Assembly: GCA_003427395.1 (NCBI GenBank)
Contig: BFEA01000036.1
Location: forward strand, 3,447,941 to 3,481,471
Origin: Chara braunii
Taxonomy: Eukaryota > Streptophyta > Charophyceae > Charales > Characeae
Length of the DNA: 33,531 nucleotides
Reading direction: 5' to 3'
Below, one piece after another: positions 1 through 9,900 of this stretch. The notes under the pieces are model-generated. The model worked only from the letters and a program-made list of their open reading frames with translations. It was not told where the DNA came from and ran no database searches. The position numbers were made by a program, and so were the translations under genes. How positions within the stretch are numbered: position 1 is the first letter of the stretch; the number at the start of each line of letters is the position of its first letter.

Positions 1-28
1 AAAAAAAAAAAAAAAAAAAAAAAAAAAA
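1..28. repeat. poly(A) tract at window edge
   Basis: An uninterrupted run of 28 A starts the window. It could be the tail of a plus-strand retroelement lying upstream, but the upstream sequence is not visible. Confidence 0.8.
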
Positions 29-841
29 GACCTGACATCTTTCTGAACGAGGAAGGAGACTTCTGTCAGTGCAGTGATCATGACCCCCTTCCCTCGATAC
101 ACTCCGTGATGGAGGGAGTGCTTCAACCATGGAGATTATGGACCTGACCCCAATCGTCCCCAGTAGCAGAAAAAACAAAAAAAAAAATACGGCAGTGTAT
201 CTTCCAATTCCAATGCTCTTTTTGCATTTTTTGCATATTCGGTGCGTCGTGCAGCGAGCAAGGCCCTACCTATTGCACAAAAGTGAAACAAAATGCTGAA
301 AATTTTCTATCCCTTGGGCTTATGCCCAATCCGCCCTCTCTTTGGGGCATTCGGCCATCGGATAGAGAATTTTTTGGCGGGAGACCTCTGTCTTTTTCCA
401 GATAATGGGCCTCCCTCCACCCGCATGTGTTTTGTCTTTTGCGCACGCCCTGAGTAGTGGAACGAGGGAGAGAATTCCAGTAAACATCCGATCAAGATAC
501 GTCACGTCATCACCCAAAGATGAAAACCACTCTTACAATTGCGAAGTGTGACCGACCCTCCGGGATGGCGGTCCGTCAGGATCAAGACGAAGGGATGAGG
601 ATGGGGGAGATGGAGATGGAGCTGGAAGGGACAGCGCAGCGCCAACGCAGACTCAACACGCACGATTCACCAATCGCCGTCTTTCGATACAAGAAGAAAC
701 CAATTCGATACAAAGAGAACACAGATTTGCAACACTGTTCTCCGTCAGTAAACACGTGCGTGGAACGAGGGAGGGCCAATGCCTGGAAAACACCGACCGT
801 GGGATCACAAGCGATTGAAGGGCAGATTCGGGTCGCTCTAC
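29..841. other. no gene recognised
   Basis: Short open frames occur here, including a frame open from 520 to 993 on the plus strand, but none has a recognisable domain and the composition does not look selected. A short perfect hairpin (TTGGGC, TTAT, GCCCAA) lies at about 313-328. I see no RNA gene and no clear promoter. Confidence 0.5.
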
Positions 842-1006
842 GGCCCCACAAAATAGTAGTTTCACTATCCTACCGTCTTGACCCGAATAAAACGACAGGT
901 CATTATCGCTGTGCATCTGGACTGGAAGTTGCTGCAAGTACAGCGATCATGACCGGGCGTTCTATTCGGGGGAAGACGATAGTCCGTTGCTAATGAGACC
1001 ACGGCC
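842..1006. repeat. imperfect inverted repeat (hairpin, MITE-like)
   Basis: The segment at 864-912 and the reverse complement of 936-983 align well, sharing ACTATC, GTCTT, CCCGAATA, GGTCAT and ATCGCTGT blocks. About 23 bases separate them. Weaker similarity reaches out to GGCC at 843 and 1003. The structure resembles a folded-back element or an old inverted duplication. No target-site duplication was identified. Confidence 0.6.
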
Positions 1007-1026
1007 TTGATCGCTGCTGAATTTCC

Positions 1027-1031
1027 CATGC

Positions 1032-1062
<31 letters not shown>

Positions 1063-1070
1063 CATGCAGT
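1027..1070. repeat. poly(T) tract between 8-base direct repeats
   Basis: A run of 29 T (1034-1062) is flanked on the left by CATGCAGT (1027-1034) and on the right by CATGCAGT (1063-1070). On the minus strand this is a poly(A) tract bounded by a target-site-duplication-like repeat. That would fit a LINE-type insertion truncated down to its tail. Slippage in a duplicated sequence is the alternative. Confidence 0.6.
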
Positions 1071-1114
1071 TTGGTGCATAGAGGGAAAAATGCTCCCGGG
1101 GGTTTCCCGTTGAA

Positions 1115-1440
1115 AGGTTAAAAAAAAATTAAAAAAAAAAAATAAAAATAAAAAAAAAAAATAATAAATAAATAAAATAAAATAAAAAATTCTCCCGAGA
1201 GAAGCCGCTGATAATGGTACATTTCGCTGTAAGTAGGAATTAGAAGAATACGTTGTGGTCGATTATACTGCGTTTGTTCTCTTGGTTTGGTTTGCATAAG
1301 CTAAACCGGCTAATGCTGCCGGGATAACTCCAGGTTGAATTGTGAGGTCCCCGGCCTCGTTCTGAGATTTTTGCAATGATAATGAATGGGTTTTTTTAAT
1401 TTAAAAAAAAAAGAAAAGAAAAAAAAGAAAAAAAAAAAAG
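1115..1440. repeat. A/AT-rich low-complexity stretches
   Basis: Runs of A mixed with AAT and AAAT units occupy about 1119-1188 and again about 1396-1440. Between them (1190-1395) there is unique sequence with no recognisable gene. Confidence 0.7.
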
Positions 1441-1551
1441 ACGCTGATAATTACCACTAGAGAGGTTAGAAGAGAGAGACAGAGAGAGCGCCGCGCAGCA
1501 TCGAAGAGGGGGTAATAGGATTGTGTGCGACTTGCCAGGTACGAAGATCGA

Positions 1552-1721
1552 CACGTGGCACGTGGCTGCTGAAAGAAAAAGAGTGACACGTGGCGGCGAC
1601 TCATGAAAAGATCTGGTTACAAGCGCCATCCAATAGTAATTGAAGTTATTCAACACGGAAAACAAAAAATACAAAAGTGTTGAAGAAAAAGCCCTCACAA
1701 GTATACTGTGGAGTATATATA
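1552..1721 (+). promoter_or_regulatory. candidate promoter: three CACGTGGC boxes and a TATA box
   Basis: Three perfect copies of CACGTGGC occur at 1552-1559, 1559-1566 and 1587-1594, followed by TATATATA at 1714-1721. CACGTGGC is the plant G-box/ABRE core bound by bZIP factors in abscisic-acid and stress responses. The spacing (boxes about 120-160 bases upstream of TATA) fits a plant RNA polymerase II promoter. A transcript would begin near 1745-1755, in the pyrimidine-rich stretch after the TATA box. No convincing ATG-initiated reading frame follows; the open frame at 1795-1983 begins with GTG. The segment could instead be the promoter inside an LTR or the 5' end of a noncoding transcript. 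Confidence 0.45.
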
Positions 1722-2282
1722 GCGCCGCACACTACTCTGCCTCCTCGGCTCCAGGGCATTCGACTCTTGTGCGCGCGACCGTCTCTCAGCAACCGTGAAT
1801 AACTTCGCCTTGCGGGCGTCAGGTTGGCCTCAGCAGACCCCAGTACAGCGACGTCAGCCCGACTCCCTGATCCGTACACTGGACCATTTCTCTATTTATG
1901 CATGGCAGCCTTGCGGAGTGGCCGTTTTGCTAATTACCCTTCTCTGGATCGTTCCAATTTTAACGAATGTCCCGAAGGACTGATCCGTACGTTTGGATAG
2001 CTATGAGGGGGTTCGCGTTTCGTTTGTATTTTTGAACGCTTTGGAACGATTCCCTTACCCCCCACCCCAACCCCCCAACCCCCCCAATTCACTTGCCTAC
2101 TCCCCTTTCAACGGATGAAGAGATATAATAGGCCGTAGGGAATGAAGTGAAGATCGACCGGCAAAAAAAAAAAAAAAAAAAAAAGATCTAATCCTGCTGT
2201 AGTAGGACCGCCCGGGAACCCCAGAAAACACCGGGCTTCGGTTCAGCCACGGCGATTTTGTTGGGCTTCAAAGAAGAGAAAT
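1722..2282. other. no gene recognised downstream of candidate promoter
   Basis: This stretch holds a C-rich run near 2059-2090 and a 22-base poly(A) tract (2163-2184). A 24-base segment at 1958-1981 recurs with one mismatch at 28808-28831. No protein domain is recognised. Confidence 0.5.
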
Positions 2283-2286
2283 GGGT

Positions 2287-2519
2287 GTGGCGAAATGCCC
2301 CGTGACAGTCTTGAGACTTTGTGAAATACCCCGCTTGCAGTTCGACCCGCCCCCTTGGGAATAGTATACCCCTATCGGGCCCTGTGCAACTTGTCCGTAT
2401 GCCCCAGCATTTCTGGCGGTTGAACCCTTTGCGGGAGACCTTGCAAATGTCCCTACCCTTATGGCGTTTACAGCCCACTGAGCCCGTCCTTGAGCTGGCA
2501 ACTTTTTGCAAATGGCCCT
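2287..2519 (-). repeat. array of degenerate AGGGGC..TGCAAA motif (array 1)
   Basis: Six variants of one motif lie in the same orientation, ending in a C-run on the plus strand near 2301, 2330, 2353, 2405, 2454 and 2519. On the minus strand the clearest read AGGG(C/A)CATTTGCAAA or GGGGTATTTCACAAAG. Spacing is irregular, about 30-65 bases. The same motif family recurs at 32954-33138. Function unknown; it may be a diverged minisatellite or part of a repeat family. Confidence 0.5.
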
Positions 2520-2644
2520 ACAGGATTCTCAACCTCTTTTTCTGTTTGCCCCTCAGCACGTACGAGACCCACGGGGTTCTCTATACTTCACTGATGGAAA
2601 TGGACGTGGAGAAGCAATGAAAGGGTAAAAACAAAAGATGGGAA

Positions 2645-2765
2645 AGATGTAGAGATGGAGTTGGGAAGGTGGGAGTAGAGGAGGGAAGATGATGGAGATG
2701 GACTTGGGAAGGTGGGAGTAGATGAGGAGGCGGCAAGGTGATGGAGATGGAGATGGAAGAGGGGA
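2645..2765 (+). repeat. GA-rich minisatellite
   Basis: Two to three imperfect units of about 45 bases share GAGATGGA(G/C)TTGGGAAGG followed by TGGGAGTAGA. The plus strand is almost pure purine. Open frames across it are by-products of the repeat. Confidence 0.7.
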
Positions 2766-3527
2766 TCCTGCTCATGGTGTGCGAAGCTAAGTTCCGTACC
2801 TCGCAGTTCACGAACCGCGAAGTAAGCCCCAAAGTACGGATCTTGACGAACATGGATCTCTTCGCTGATTAATTGCATGTATCTTTCAGTTTCGGCCTTG
2901 TCCTTCTTCGATTTAGCTCTGCGAACGTGGGGAACTTCGAAGAAATGTTTCTGAATTCAGTAGACACCGTTTTTAATTTCTTTTGCTTAGCATGTGCACG
3001 CAGCCATGCTCGACTACGCAAGCTGGCTTCCCGCTTCGCACGTGCGCCAACTTCTCTTCTTCATTTCTTTTTTTTTTTCTTTTTTTTTTTTTCTGAGAAC
3101 ACCCGAGCGGGAGCTAGGGGTGCTGGTAAGAGCAGGCACCACTAGCGTAGTCGGGGAGGCTCCATCTATTGGTGGGGAGCGGCACCTGCTGGAAATTGGG
3201 TCCAGCATCCCAGAACATTGTAGTTGTTTGTGTGAACAGACATGCAATTGTAATGACAGCAAGCTACCGGGCTCACCTCCTCAGAATGAAGTTTGGCAGG
3301 TAGAACTACACAACTCTGAGCTGCTTGCCTACATGACAGCCTATGGTCTCGTTCCAGTCAGGCAAGGCGCGCTAACCGGACCGGTCGGCAAGGCCCGACC
3401 GCACTCCGGGTGACTATCTCAGGAACACCGAGGAAGGCGAGGTCCCCGAAGCCATCGCCACATTGGTGTGATCGCCACCGTGGCAGGCCTTCGGATATCC
3501 CGTCAGATGCGCTTGCGCCGATTTCAA
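2766..3527. other. no gene recognised; T-rich tract
   Basis: Unique sequence with a broken poly(T) tract at about 3067-3092. A 20-base segment at 3248-3267 recurs exactly at 14114-14133, immediately after the assembly gap. Several open frames exist but none matches a family I know. Confidence 0.5.
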
Positions 3528-3900
3528 CTACAGCAAGAGTCGACTAAGTGGTGAGCGTGAGATACGCATGAGGAAGCAGGACAAAGACAGACTGAGGTGC
3601 AGGGGGGAGGACGGAGAGAAAAGAGGAGGGTGAAACCTTAAAGGAACAGGGTGGAGGATAGTAGGCAGAGAGGAAGGGACGTGCATCGGCACAAGGAGGA
3701 ACACACTGAACAGAGGTGGGGCAAAGAGGACTGGAAATGGGGCGAGAGAGTGGGCAGGGCGAATACGAGTACCACGACCCCATGCATAAGTAACGCGACG
3801 GGAGAGAGAAAGAGACACAAGGAATTCGCGGGTGGAACCTTAACGGAACACAGCAACTCCACGCTTCTGCGCACAAGAGTGATCAGGAGAGACACAATCT

Positions 3901-4158
3901 CGGAAACAAACAAAGAGTCGGGTTGGAATGAGACAGAGGATTCGTTGGAACGGTGGCCAGAGCAGCAGCGGTTATCAGGACAGAGCTGGAGCGGGCGGTC
4001 CATTAAGAAGATAACACTACAGCGGGAGCGGAAACAAACAGAGAGTCGGGTTGGAGTGAGACAGAGATTCGTTGGAACGGTGGCCAGAGCAGCAGCGGTT
4101 ATCAGGGCAGAGCAGGAGCAGGCGATCTATTAAGAAGACAACACTACAGCGGGAGCGG
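3901..4158 (+). repeat. two 128-base tandem monomers in LINE-A leader
   Basis: A unit starting CGGAAACAAAC at 3901 repeats at 4029 with only scattered substitutions. The shared blocks include AGAGTCGGGTTGGA, TTCGTTGGAACGGTGGCC, AGCAGCAGCGGTTATCAGG and AACACTACAGCGGGAGCGG. A weaker, longer-range similarity links about 3628 and 3830 (GGGTG(A/G)AACCTTAA). The monomers lie just upstream of the LINE-A coding region, the position of the monomer promoters in some L1 elements, such as mouse L1. Promoter activity is inference. Confidence 0.75.
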
Positions 4159-4562
4159 CGGCGATCGGCTCCACCTCAGGGTGGAGGGTGAGACTTTCCC
4201 TGGCCGGCAGCCTCACCATCATGTCCCTCCCCCGCCCTGCCTGATGACCACCCTCGCTCACCCTCTCCCCGTCTCTCCAACACATCTGTTCACGAATCGA
4301 TCTGCTCCATACTTTCCCGATATCACCTGATCTGACCCGTTCTTACCCGATTCAATTCCCTCGTACACTAAAAAGTCTTTGTTTTTTACACAAGGGTTTC
4401 GTTCCGTCGGCAGATACGCTGACAGCTATCTCCTTCACAGGTGTCACAACCTTATCACTGTCAAAACCCTCACTACGACTAATAAACGAAGAGTCAGAGG
4501 AAGACACAAGAAAACACTGACGATCCGTCGAGAAAAAAAACGCCTCAAGGAGGTCGGAAGAG

Positions 4563-6848
4563 GTGAATGACGACGGAGTCAACCCCAATCTTGACCCCCC
4601 GCCTCTCACCATTCAGGAAGCCCCCACACTACTGGAGGGGGAGAACACAACAACGGAGCCTCCATCACCTGACGGTTTGGCCTCCAGAACGAGTGGACCA
4701 AACGGCTTGCCTCCCCCTGCAGAAGGGCAGCAGCATCCACTCAACTCTAACCACCGGCCATCCGAGGGACCCCCGGCCGCCCGGCTAGATGCACCCCAAC
4801 CGGCGGACCAAGCACAGGATATCACTATCCTCCACCAAGGGGGGGCGTCACAAAGCCCCCCTTCCAATACTGAGTCATCGCCGGAACTGACAGAGGATCA
4901 ACATGGCAGGCCTGATCAGCAACAACAACAGTCGGGCTAAGCCAACCAGATGCTGCCCCAACAGACGCAAGGGCAGGAGGGTCAAAGTAAGGTGTACCAG
5001 AAATCCAAGGATACCCACGCCCTTATGCAGGCCCTCGCGGCCTCTAGCCAACCACCCAACACGGAACCGTTGGCCTTGGACGCGATAGGACTCATGAAGG
5101 CACACTTCATCCAAAAACTCCATGTACGCCCAATCAAAAAGTACATTGAGAAAGACGGTTACATCTATCCTCACGCCATCTTCCCTCCACAGGCAGTGGC
5201 AAATAGGAATATGCTATATTCGCAGAATGCGGTACAATTCATCTCTTCCCAAACGGCGGCTGAAATCCCCATCAATGAAAAACTGCAATGGGTCAATGGG
5301 AGATTGAGATCAATCAAGATCAGTGACCAAGCAGTGGCTGACCACTTCCTCATTGAACCGACAGGGCCTGGCACTATAAGGGTGATCTCAATCTACCCGT
5401 TAGATAGAGCCAACCTCCTCAAACTCTCCTCCCTCCGATGTAGAGGTCACGTCATGGAGGTTAGAGGATGGGAGCCGCCGACACCTTTCACAGCTGATCA
5501 GAGAAGGGAACAACTGATGCGGAACCACTTTTGGGTGGAATTCCGCTTTGCCCCGCTGAGCGTACAAGGGGCAATTTTGGCTGACCTCCATCAGATAGCT
5601 CCAGTCCTGGGGTACATTAATGACACCCCGATGTTCCTTCCCAAAAGAGACGACTCCCTTCTCGTCGCGGTCGATTGGGACCCTGCAGATGGTTTCCCTG
5701 TCAGTGGGCAATCGTCTTACTCGCAAGATGACAAGGTCTATGCCGTACAGGTGAATCATCTGCTGGACCCCTGGTGCTACGCATGCAGGACCAGGGGACA
5801 CCAGTCCACAGATCTTCGCTGCCCCAATTCGCAAGCCAAAACTATGAGAGGGCTGGTGCAGCCTCACCCGGATGGTCCTAGACGCTGGGTTCCAGAAGAC
5901 CCCGCCTTTGAGGGGTGGGTCTTCCACAAAAAGTCCATTAATAAGCCGGGAGAGTGGAAATGGGAAGGAAGGGGACCTCCCCCCAAATCCCCGGCTAATT
6001 TCACAACACCAACCCAAGGGGGAAGATCGTCTCCGGGTGTGGCTGGACCTCAGAAAGACAAAGCCCCTGCACCGCTCCACCACCAACAGCAACAGCAACA
6101 GCACGGGCAGCTGCATCAACGGAAGCAACACCCACAACCACAAATGCTGACTCCGCAGCAGCAACAGACAGGGCAGGCCAGCACCTCGGCCTCAGCACAC
6201 CAACAGCAGCAGCAGCACTGCATCCACCAAGAGCAGCAGCAGCAACCCCTGCAACAGCAACAGCACCATCAACACCCGCAACCACAACCACTGCAGTCAC
6301 AGCACCAGCAGAACCAGAACCAGCAACATCACCAACAACAGCAGCAGCATCGTCTCCCACACTCACATCAACAGCACCCACAGCAGCAGCAGCACCAGCA
6401 CCAGAAAAACCAGAACCAGCAACAACAACAGCTGCAATATCACCAGCAGCAACAGCGCTGGCAGCAACAGCCGCAGATACAGCAGACCTCGAATCAAACT
6501 GCCAGATTGGGAGCACCCGCAAGCAAGTCTGATAATGTGGAGAGAACCATACCCCCTCCCTCCCCACAACCACTCGCACGGGTCGCTCCGGTACCCCGGG
6601 TCTGGGACAAGGAGGACACACAGACAAGAATCTTCAACAAGTGGAAAGAGAAAATTGCGGGAAGGGTCTCCGGTTTCTGTGACACTGCTAAGATCAACCC
6701 TTTGCTGATAGACCACAACGCCAGCGAAGCAGGTATGGAAGGGGTGGAATGGGCACAGGACGACCCATCAAGCACTCTCCCGATGGACCAATCGGGCCCG
6801 CCCCCCCTGGGGGGCCGGACACTTCGGACGCTGGGACACAAATCCTGA
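4563..6848 (+). pseudogene. LINE-A ORF1 (zinc-knuckle, Gln-rich RNA-binding protein), broken
   Basis: ORF1 proteins of plant L1 elements bind the element RNA to form the transposition particle. The frame opens after a TGA at 4518, has no in-frame ATG before a Pro-rich N-terminal stretch, and meets TAA at 4938-4940. It then stays open for 632 codons from 4950. In that part, residues about 25-275 form a globular region resembling the N-terminal domain of plant LINE ORF1. A zinc knuckle of form CX2CX4HX6C follows at 5775-5822 (residues 276-291). The last spacing is longer than the canonical CX2CX4HX4C. A Gln/His-rich tract (about residues 379-514) is encoded by CAG, CAA and CAC codons. The frame ends at a TGA at 6846-6848, but similar sequence continues in another frame from about 6749, pointing to a frameshift. 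Confidence 0.75.
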
Positions 6849-7576
6849 ATGAGGCCCACAACAACACAGTTAACCCCACCACCCAACAATCGGTGCTCAC
6901 GCTGCAACCGCAAGTCATGGACTGTGGGGTGCCAAATGGTCTGCAAACGAGTCTCTGGTCCCCAGTACAGAACTCCTGCAACTACACAGTACACCCACAC
7001 ATGGCGGCGATGCTACACTCTCATGACCACCACATATTGCAGACCCCCCTGGCCCAAGGACTGGGTTGTGACATCTTGCCTCCCCCGCCCCCTCCCCCCA
7101 CCAAGGAGCACGAGGGAACGGATCAGGCATTTGCACAAACCCAGATTCCCCTGATACAACAACATCTGGGACAAGAGGCAACCCCACCAGAACCGGGAAT
7201 TGAAGTAGAAATGGCCAATTTCCAAGGAAAAGAGGAGGGGTCGACGGAAATTCCGGCCACAGATGGGATACCCAACGAACAGGGGATGCACCCGCCCCAC
7301 CGACTGTCAAAAGACACAAAGGTGAGAGCGAGGCTAAAGATGGTGACTGATGCCATCCTTATAGGCTTGCTGAGATCTGCAAAATAGTCTGACCACTCCC
7401 GCATAACTCCCCTTCATTGGGAGAATATAAGACGGAGGTTTATGAACACAACAACAGTCACTCAGTTCCTGGACTGGGCAACCGATCCGGCCTCTATTGA
7501 CTGGAAAAAGACAGCCTGTCTTATCATGGGGGTCGTGCACTCCCTCATGAATAAAGTAAGAAGCGTCGGGCCGTGA
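6749..7576 (+). pseudogene. LINE-A ORF1 continuation (Pro/Gln-rich), frameshifted
   Basis: This frame overlaps the end of the 4950-6848 frame by 100 bases and continues its Pro/Thr/Gln-rich character, including a run of seven prolines at about 7081-7101. It meets TAG at 7385-7387 and continues to TGA at 7574-7576 with better-ordered sequence (for example TQFLDWATDPASIDWKK). No family is recognised. Most likely it is the downstream part of the same ORF1, displaced by an indel between 6749 and 6848. Plant L1 ORF1 proteins usually end soon after the knuckle region, so the extension is unusual. Confidence 0.5.
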
Positions 7577-8745
7577 CAACATCTTCCCCGGCTGACACAT
7601 CATTGGCGACTCTGTCCCACACTGAAACTAGCCCAACAGAGTTGCTCTTCGATGGTATACAGTGGCCTGGCCTCATAATCCAGGAACTGGAGCTCGAGAC
7701 GGGGGAGCCCACACCACAGCCCGACGAAGCGATCGTCCCTGCAGAAAGCCCCGGGCTGGAGCAACTGGTGCCACAACACCTGTTGTTACCACTTTTTCAG
7801 CTACGAATCATGCACCCTGCAGCAATCATGGATGACACTGCCCACACTCACCGAACTCACAGAGCACACTTGTCGGACCTGTCAGATTCACCCTCTGATT
7901 CCGCGTCAGGGACTGATACTGAAGACGAGTTTGAGTGGGATCCGATACTGCTGACTGCTGGCACCGTGCCCCCGCCGCTGGTAACTTCAACCACAGCGGC
8001 CGACTGCACAGCGGCAACAGTAGCGGAACAGGAACACCCAATCGCCCCGCTGCAGGAATGACGAGACGAACAAAGACAACAATAGCTGCTCATCACAGAC
8101 CAACCGGAACATAGCACATCCGATAAGAACTCCGACACAGTGCGTGGGGGGCCAGACACACCCGGGGGAAAAATAAGCACATTTAGGGACGCGTTGAGGG
8201 CCGAAGACCGACTAATTCAGGCTCCTGTCACGAAACCAGGGGTAGTTATAATCCCGGTCAAAAGGAGCATTCCAGATGGGGAATGGAAAGTGTGATTGAG
8301 AATCAACTCCCCCCGGGTACCTAACCTGGTTAACAGAGCACTCAAATCCACTCAGCAAGATCCCCCGGGCCTCACCCTCCAAGGGTGGAGAGGATCCACG
8401 TCGCAGGTGATGACCAGGCACATGCTCAGGAACCACCTCAACCAGAATGGGGATCAGGGGGTAGTAGGGACAGTTTTCCCCAGCGACCTCCCATTCCTGA
8501 AGGGTGCGATTCCCATATTGGTCCTGTTCGCTACAGACCAGCAGGAGAGCCAGCAGCAACAGTCGGGCCATATCTGTTGGCTCACACAAAAGGAACTGTT
8601 GGAGACATCGACACTCCGACTGAGAACAAACAACATTTGGCCTGCAACAGAACAGGTAGGTTTTTTGCTCCGACTCCTGGAGGAAGAAGCCTTGGATAAG
8701 CATAGGGCATGGGATGACCCGCCCTTCATCAACAGCATTGCGTGA
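7573..8745 (+). pseudogene. LINE-A uncharacterised inter-ORF coding region, broken
   Basis: Frame 1 is open from 7573 to 8061, closed by stops at 8059 and about 8080, reopens to TGA at 8293, and is open again from 8296 to 8745. The first part is acidic and Ser/Thr/Pro-rich (DSPSDSASGTDTEDEFEWD). The second looks globular (GWRGSTSQVMTRHMLRNHL, then AIPILVLFATDQQ). No known domain is recognised. It shares its frame with the downstream endonuclease, so it may be the N-terminal part of ORF2 or a separate ORF. Which of these holds needs an intact copy. Confidence 0.4.
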
Positions 8746-8769
8746 AGGACACAACGGGCAGACCATCAG

Positions 8770-9900
8770 TCATCTGAGCCCCCAGCGTCAACCAGGCCTC
8801 CAGGAAGGAGGTTTGCAAATGATAATACAAACACAAGCAACACCGCAGCATCCGAGTCCCGAGGGGGACCGTGACAACAAGCACATCCACACAACCCACG
8901 CTATCCGCCACCCCCCCCTCGCCCGCCCCCTCCGATACGGAAACAGTCGGAGTGGGCGAAAAAACTTTCAGAGGCTGATCTAGACATATGCTCTATAAAT
9001 GTCAACGGATTGGCACAACCCAATGAACAAAAGAAGTCGGTCATCTGGAAGATGATGCTGCAGGACATGGGGGGAAAATGGCCTGATGCCATTGCACTAC
9101 AGGAGACTCGTCTCACTGATTCTCAACCCCACCTAGCCAGAGCCAAAAGTGTCTGGCCTTATGCAACATTCATGGCCCTGGCCCGCTCTTCAGCTTCCAC
9201 TGGAGTAGCCATCTGGATACCCCCCTCGTCGAGACTGGTCCCAATACATGCGGAGTGGGACAAAATAGAGGGAAGATGGGTCCACCTGAAAGCGGCAATG
9301 GGAACAGACGAACTGTATTTGGTATGCATATATGCTCCAAACGATCCGGTGCAGCGAGTACAGTTTTTTCTCACCTTGCAACACATCTTGCCAACAGACG
9401 CCCCCATCATAATGTGTGGGGACTTCAACACCACCCTGGATCCGGGGGTGGATAGAAGATCGTCATCACCGATACACCAATCACCACAATCCTCACCGGA
9501 TAGCACGGCGCTAGGCAAAATGTTGTCAGATATGGACCTCATTGACACCTATAGAGAGACATACCCTAACAGAAGAGCCTACACATGTGTCAGATCGCGA
9601 GGGGCGGCGGGAGTCTCTAACTCAAGAATTGATTTAATTCTCCTCTCAAAAGACCTGGGGGGTCTCCTCACCACGTCAGCGATCCTCCCCTTCTCCCCCT
9701 GCAAATCTTTTGGCCACCGCATGATAGCAATGGGCCTCTCCCTCCACATGCACATCACAAGAGGGCCGGGGTACTTTAAATTCAACACATCCTTGCTAAA
9801 ACTGCAGGCTTTCGAGCAGCTGGTTAAAGACTTCTGGTCATACTGGACATCGACGAAACCCGAGGACAGGTCGATAGTCCAATGGTTAACGAAGGGGTGA
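8770..9900 (+). pseudogene. LINE-A ORF2, APE-type endonuclease domain
   Basis: The apurinic/apyrimidinic-endonuclease-like domain nicks target DNA to prime reverse transcription. The frame runs through a Pro-rich linker with a TGA near 8871, then gives SINVNGL (about 8992), ALQETRL (Glu metal ligand), VCIYAPN, IMCGDFNTTLDPGVDR (catalytic Asp and Asn) and SRIDLILLS. The terminal catalytic motif, normally S(x)DH, reads SFGHRM near 9709-9726: GGC occupies the expected Asp (GAC) position, a single A-to-G change that would inactivate the domain. The frame closes at TGA 9898-9900, where a one-base deletion moves the coding sequence into the next frame. Confidence 0.85.

Noticed and set aside
1795-1983. 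62-codon frame after the candidate promoter
   Set aside because: It starts with GTG, has no recognisable product and no upstream ATG in frame.
3528-4003. Overlapping minus-strand Ser/Leu/Pro-rich frames
   Set aside because: Shadows of purine-rich plus-strand LINE leader sequence.
5400-6164. 254-codon minus-strand open frame
   Set aside because: It lies antisense to ORF1. Its leucine/valine-rich composition is the complement of the CAG/CAA-rich tract and it has no domain.
6001-6627. 208-codon minus-strand Ala/Val-rich frame
   Set aside because: Antisense of the Gln/His-coding repeats; a composition artefact.
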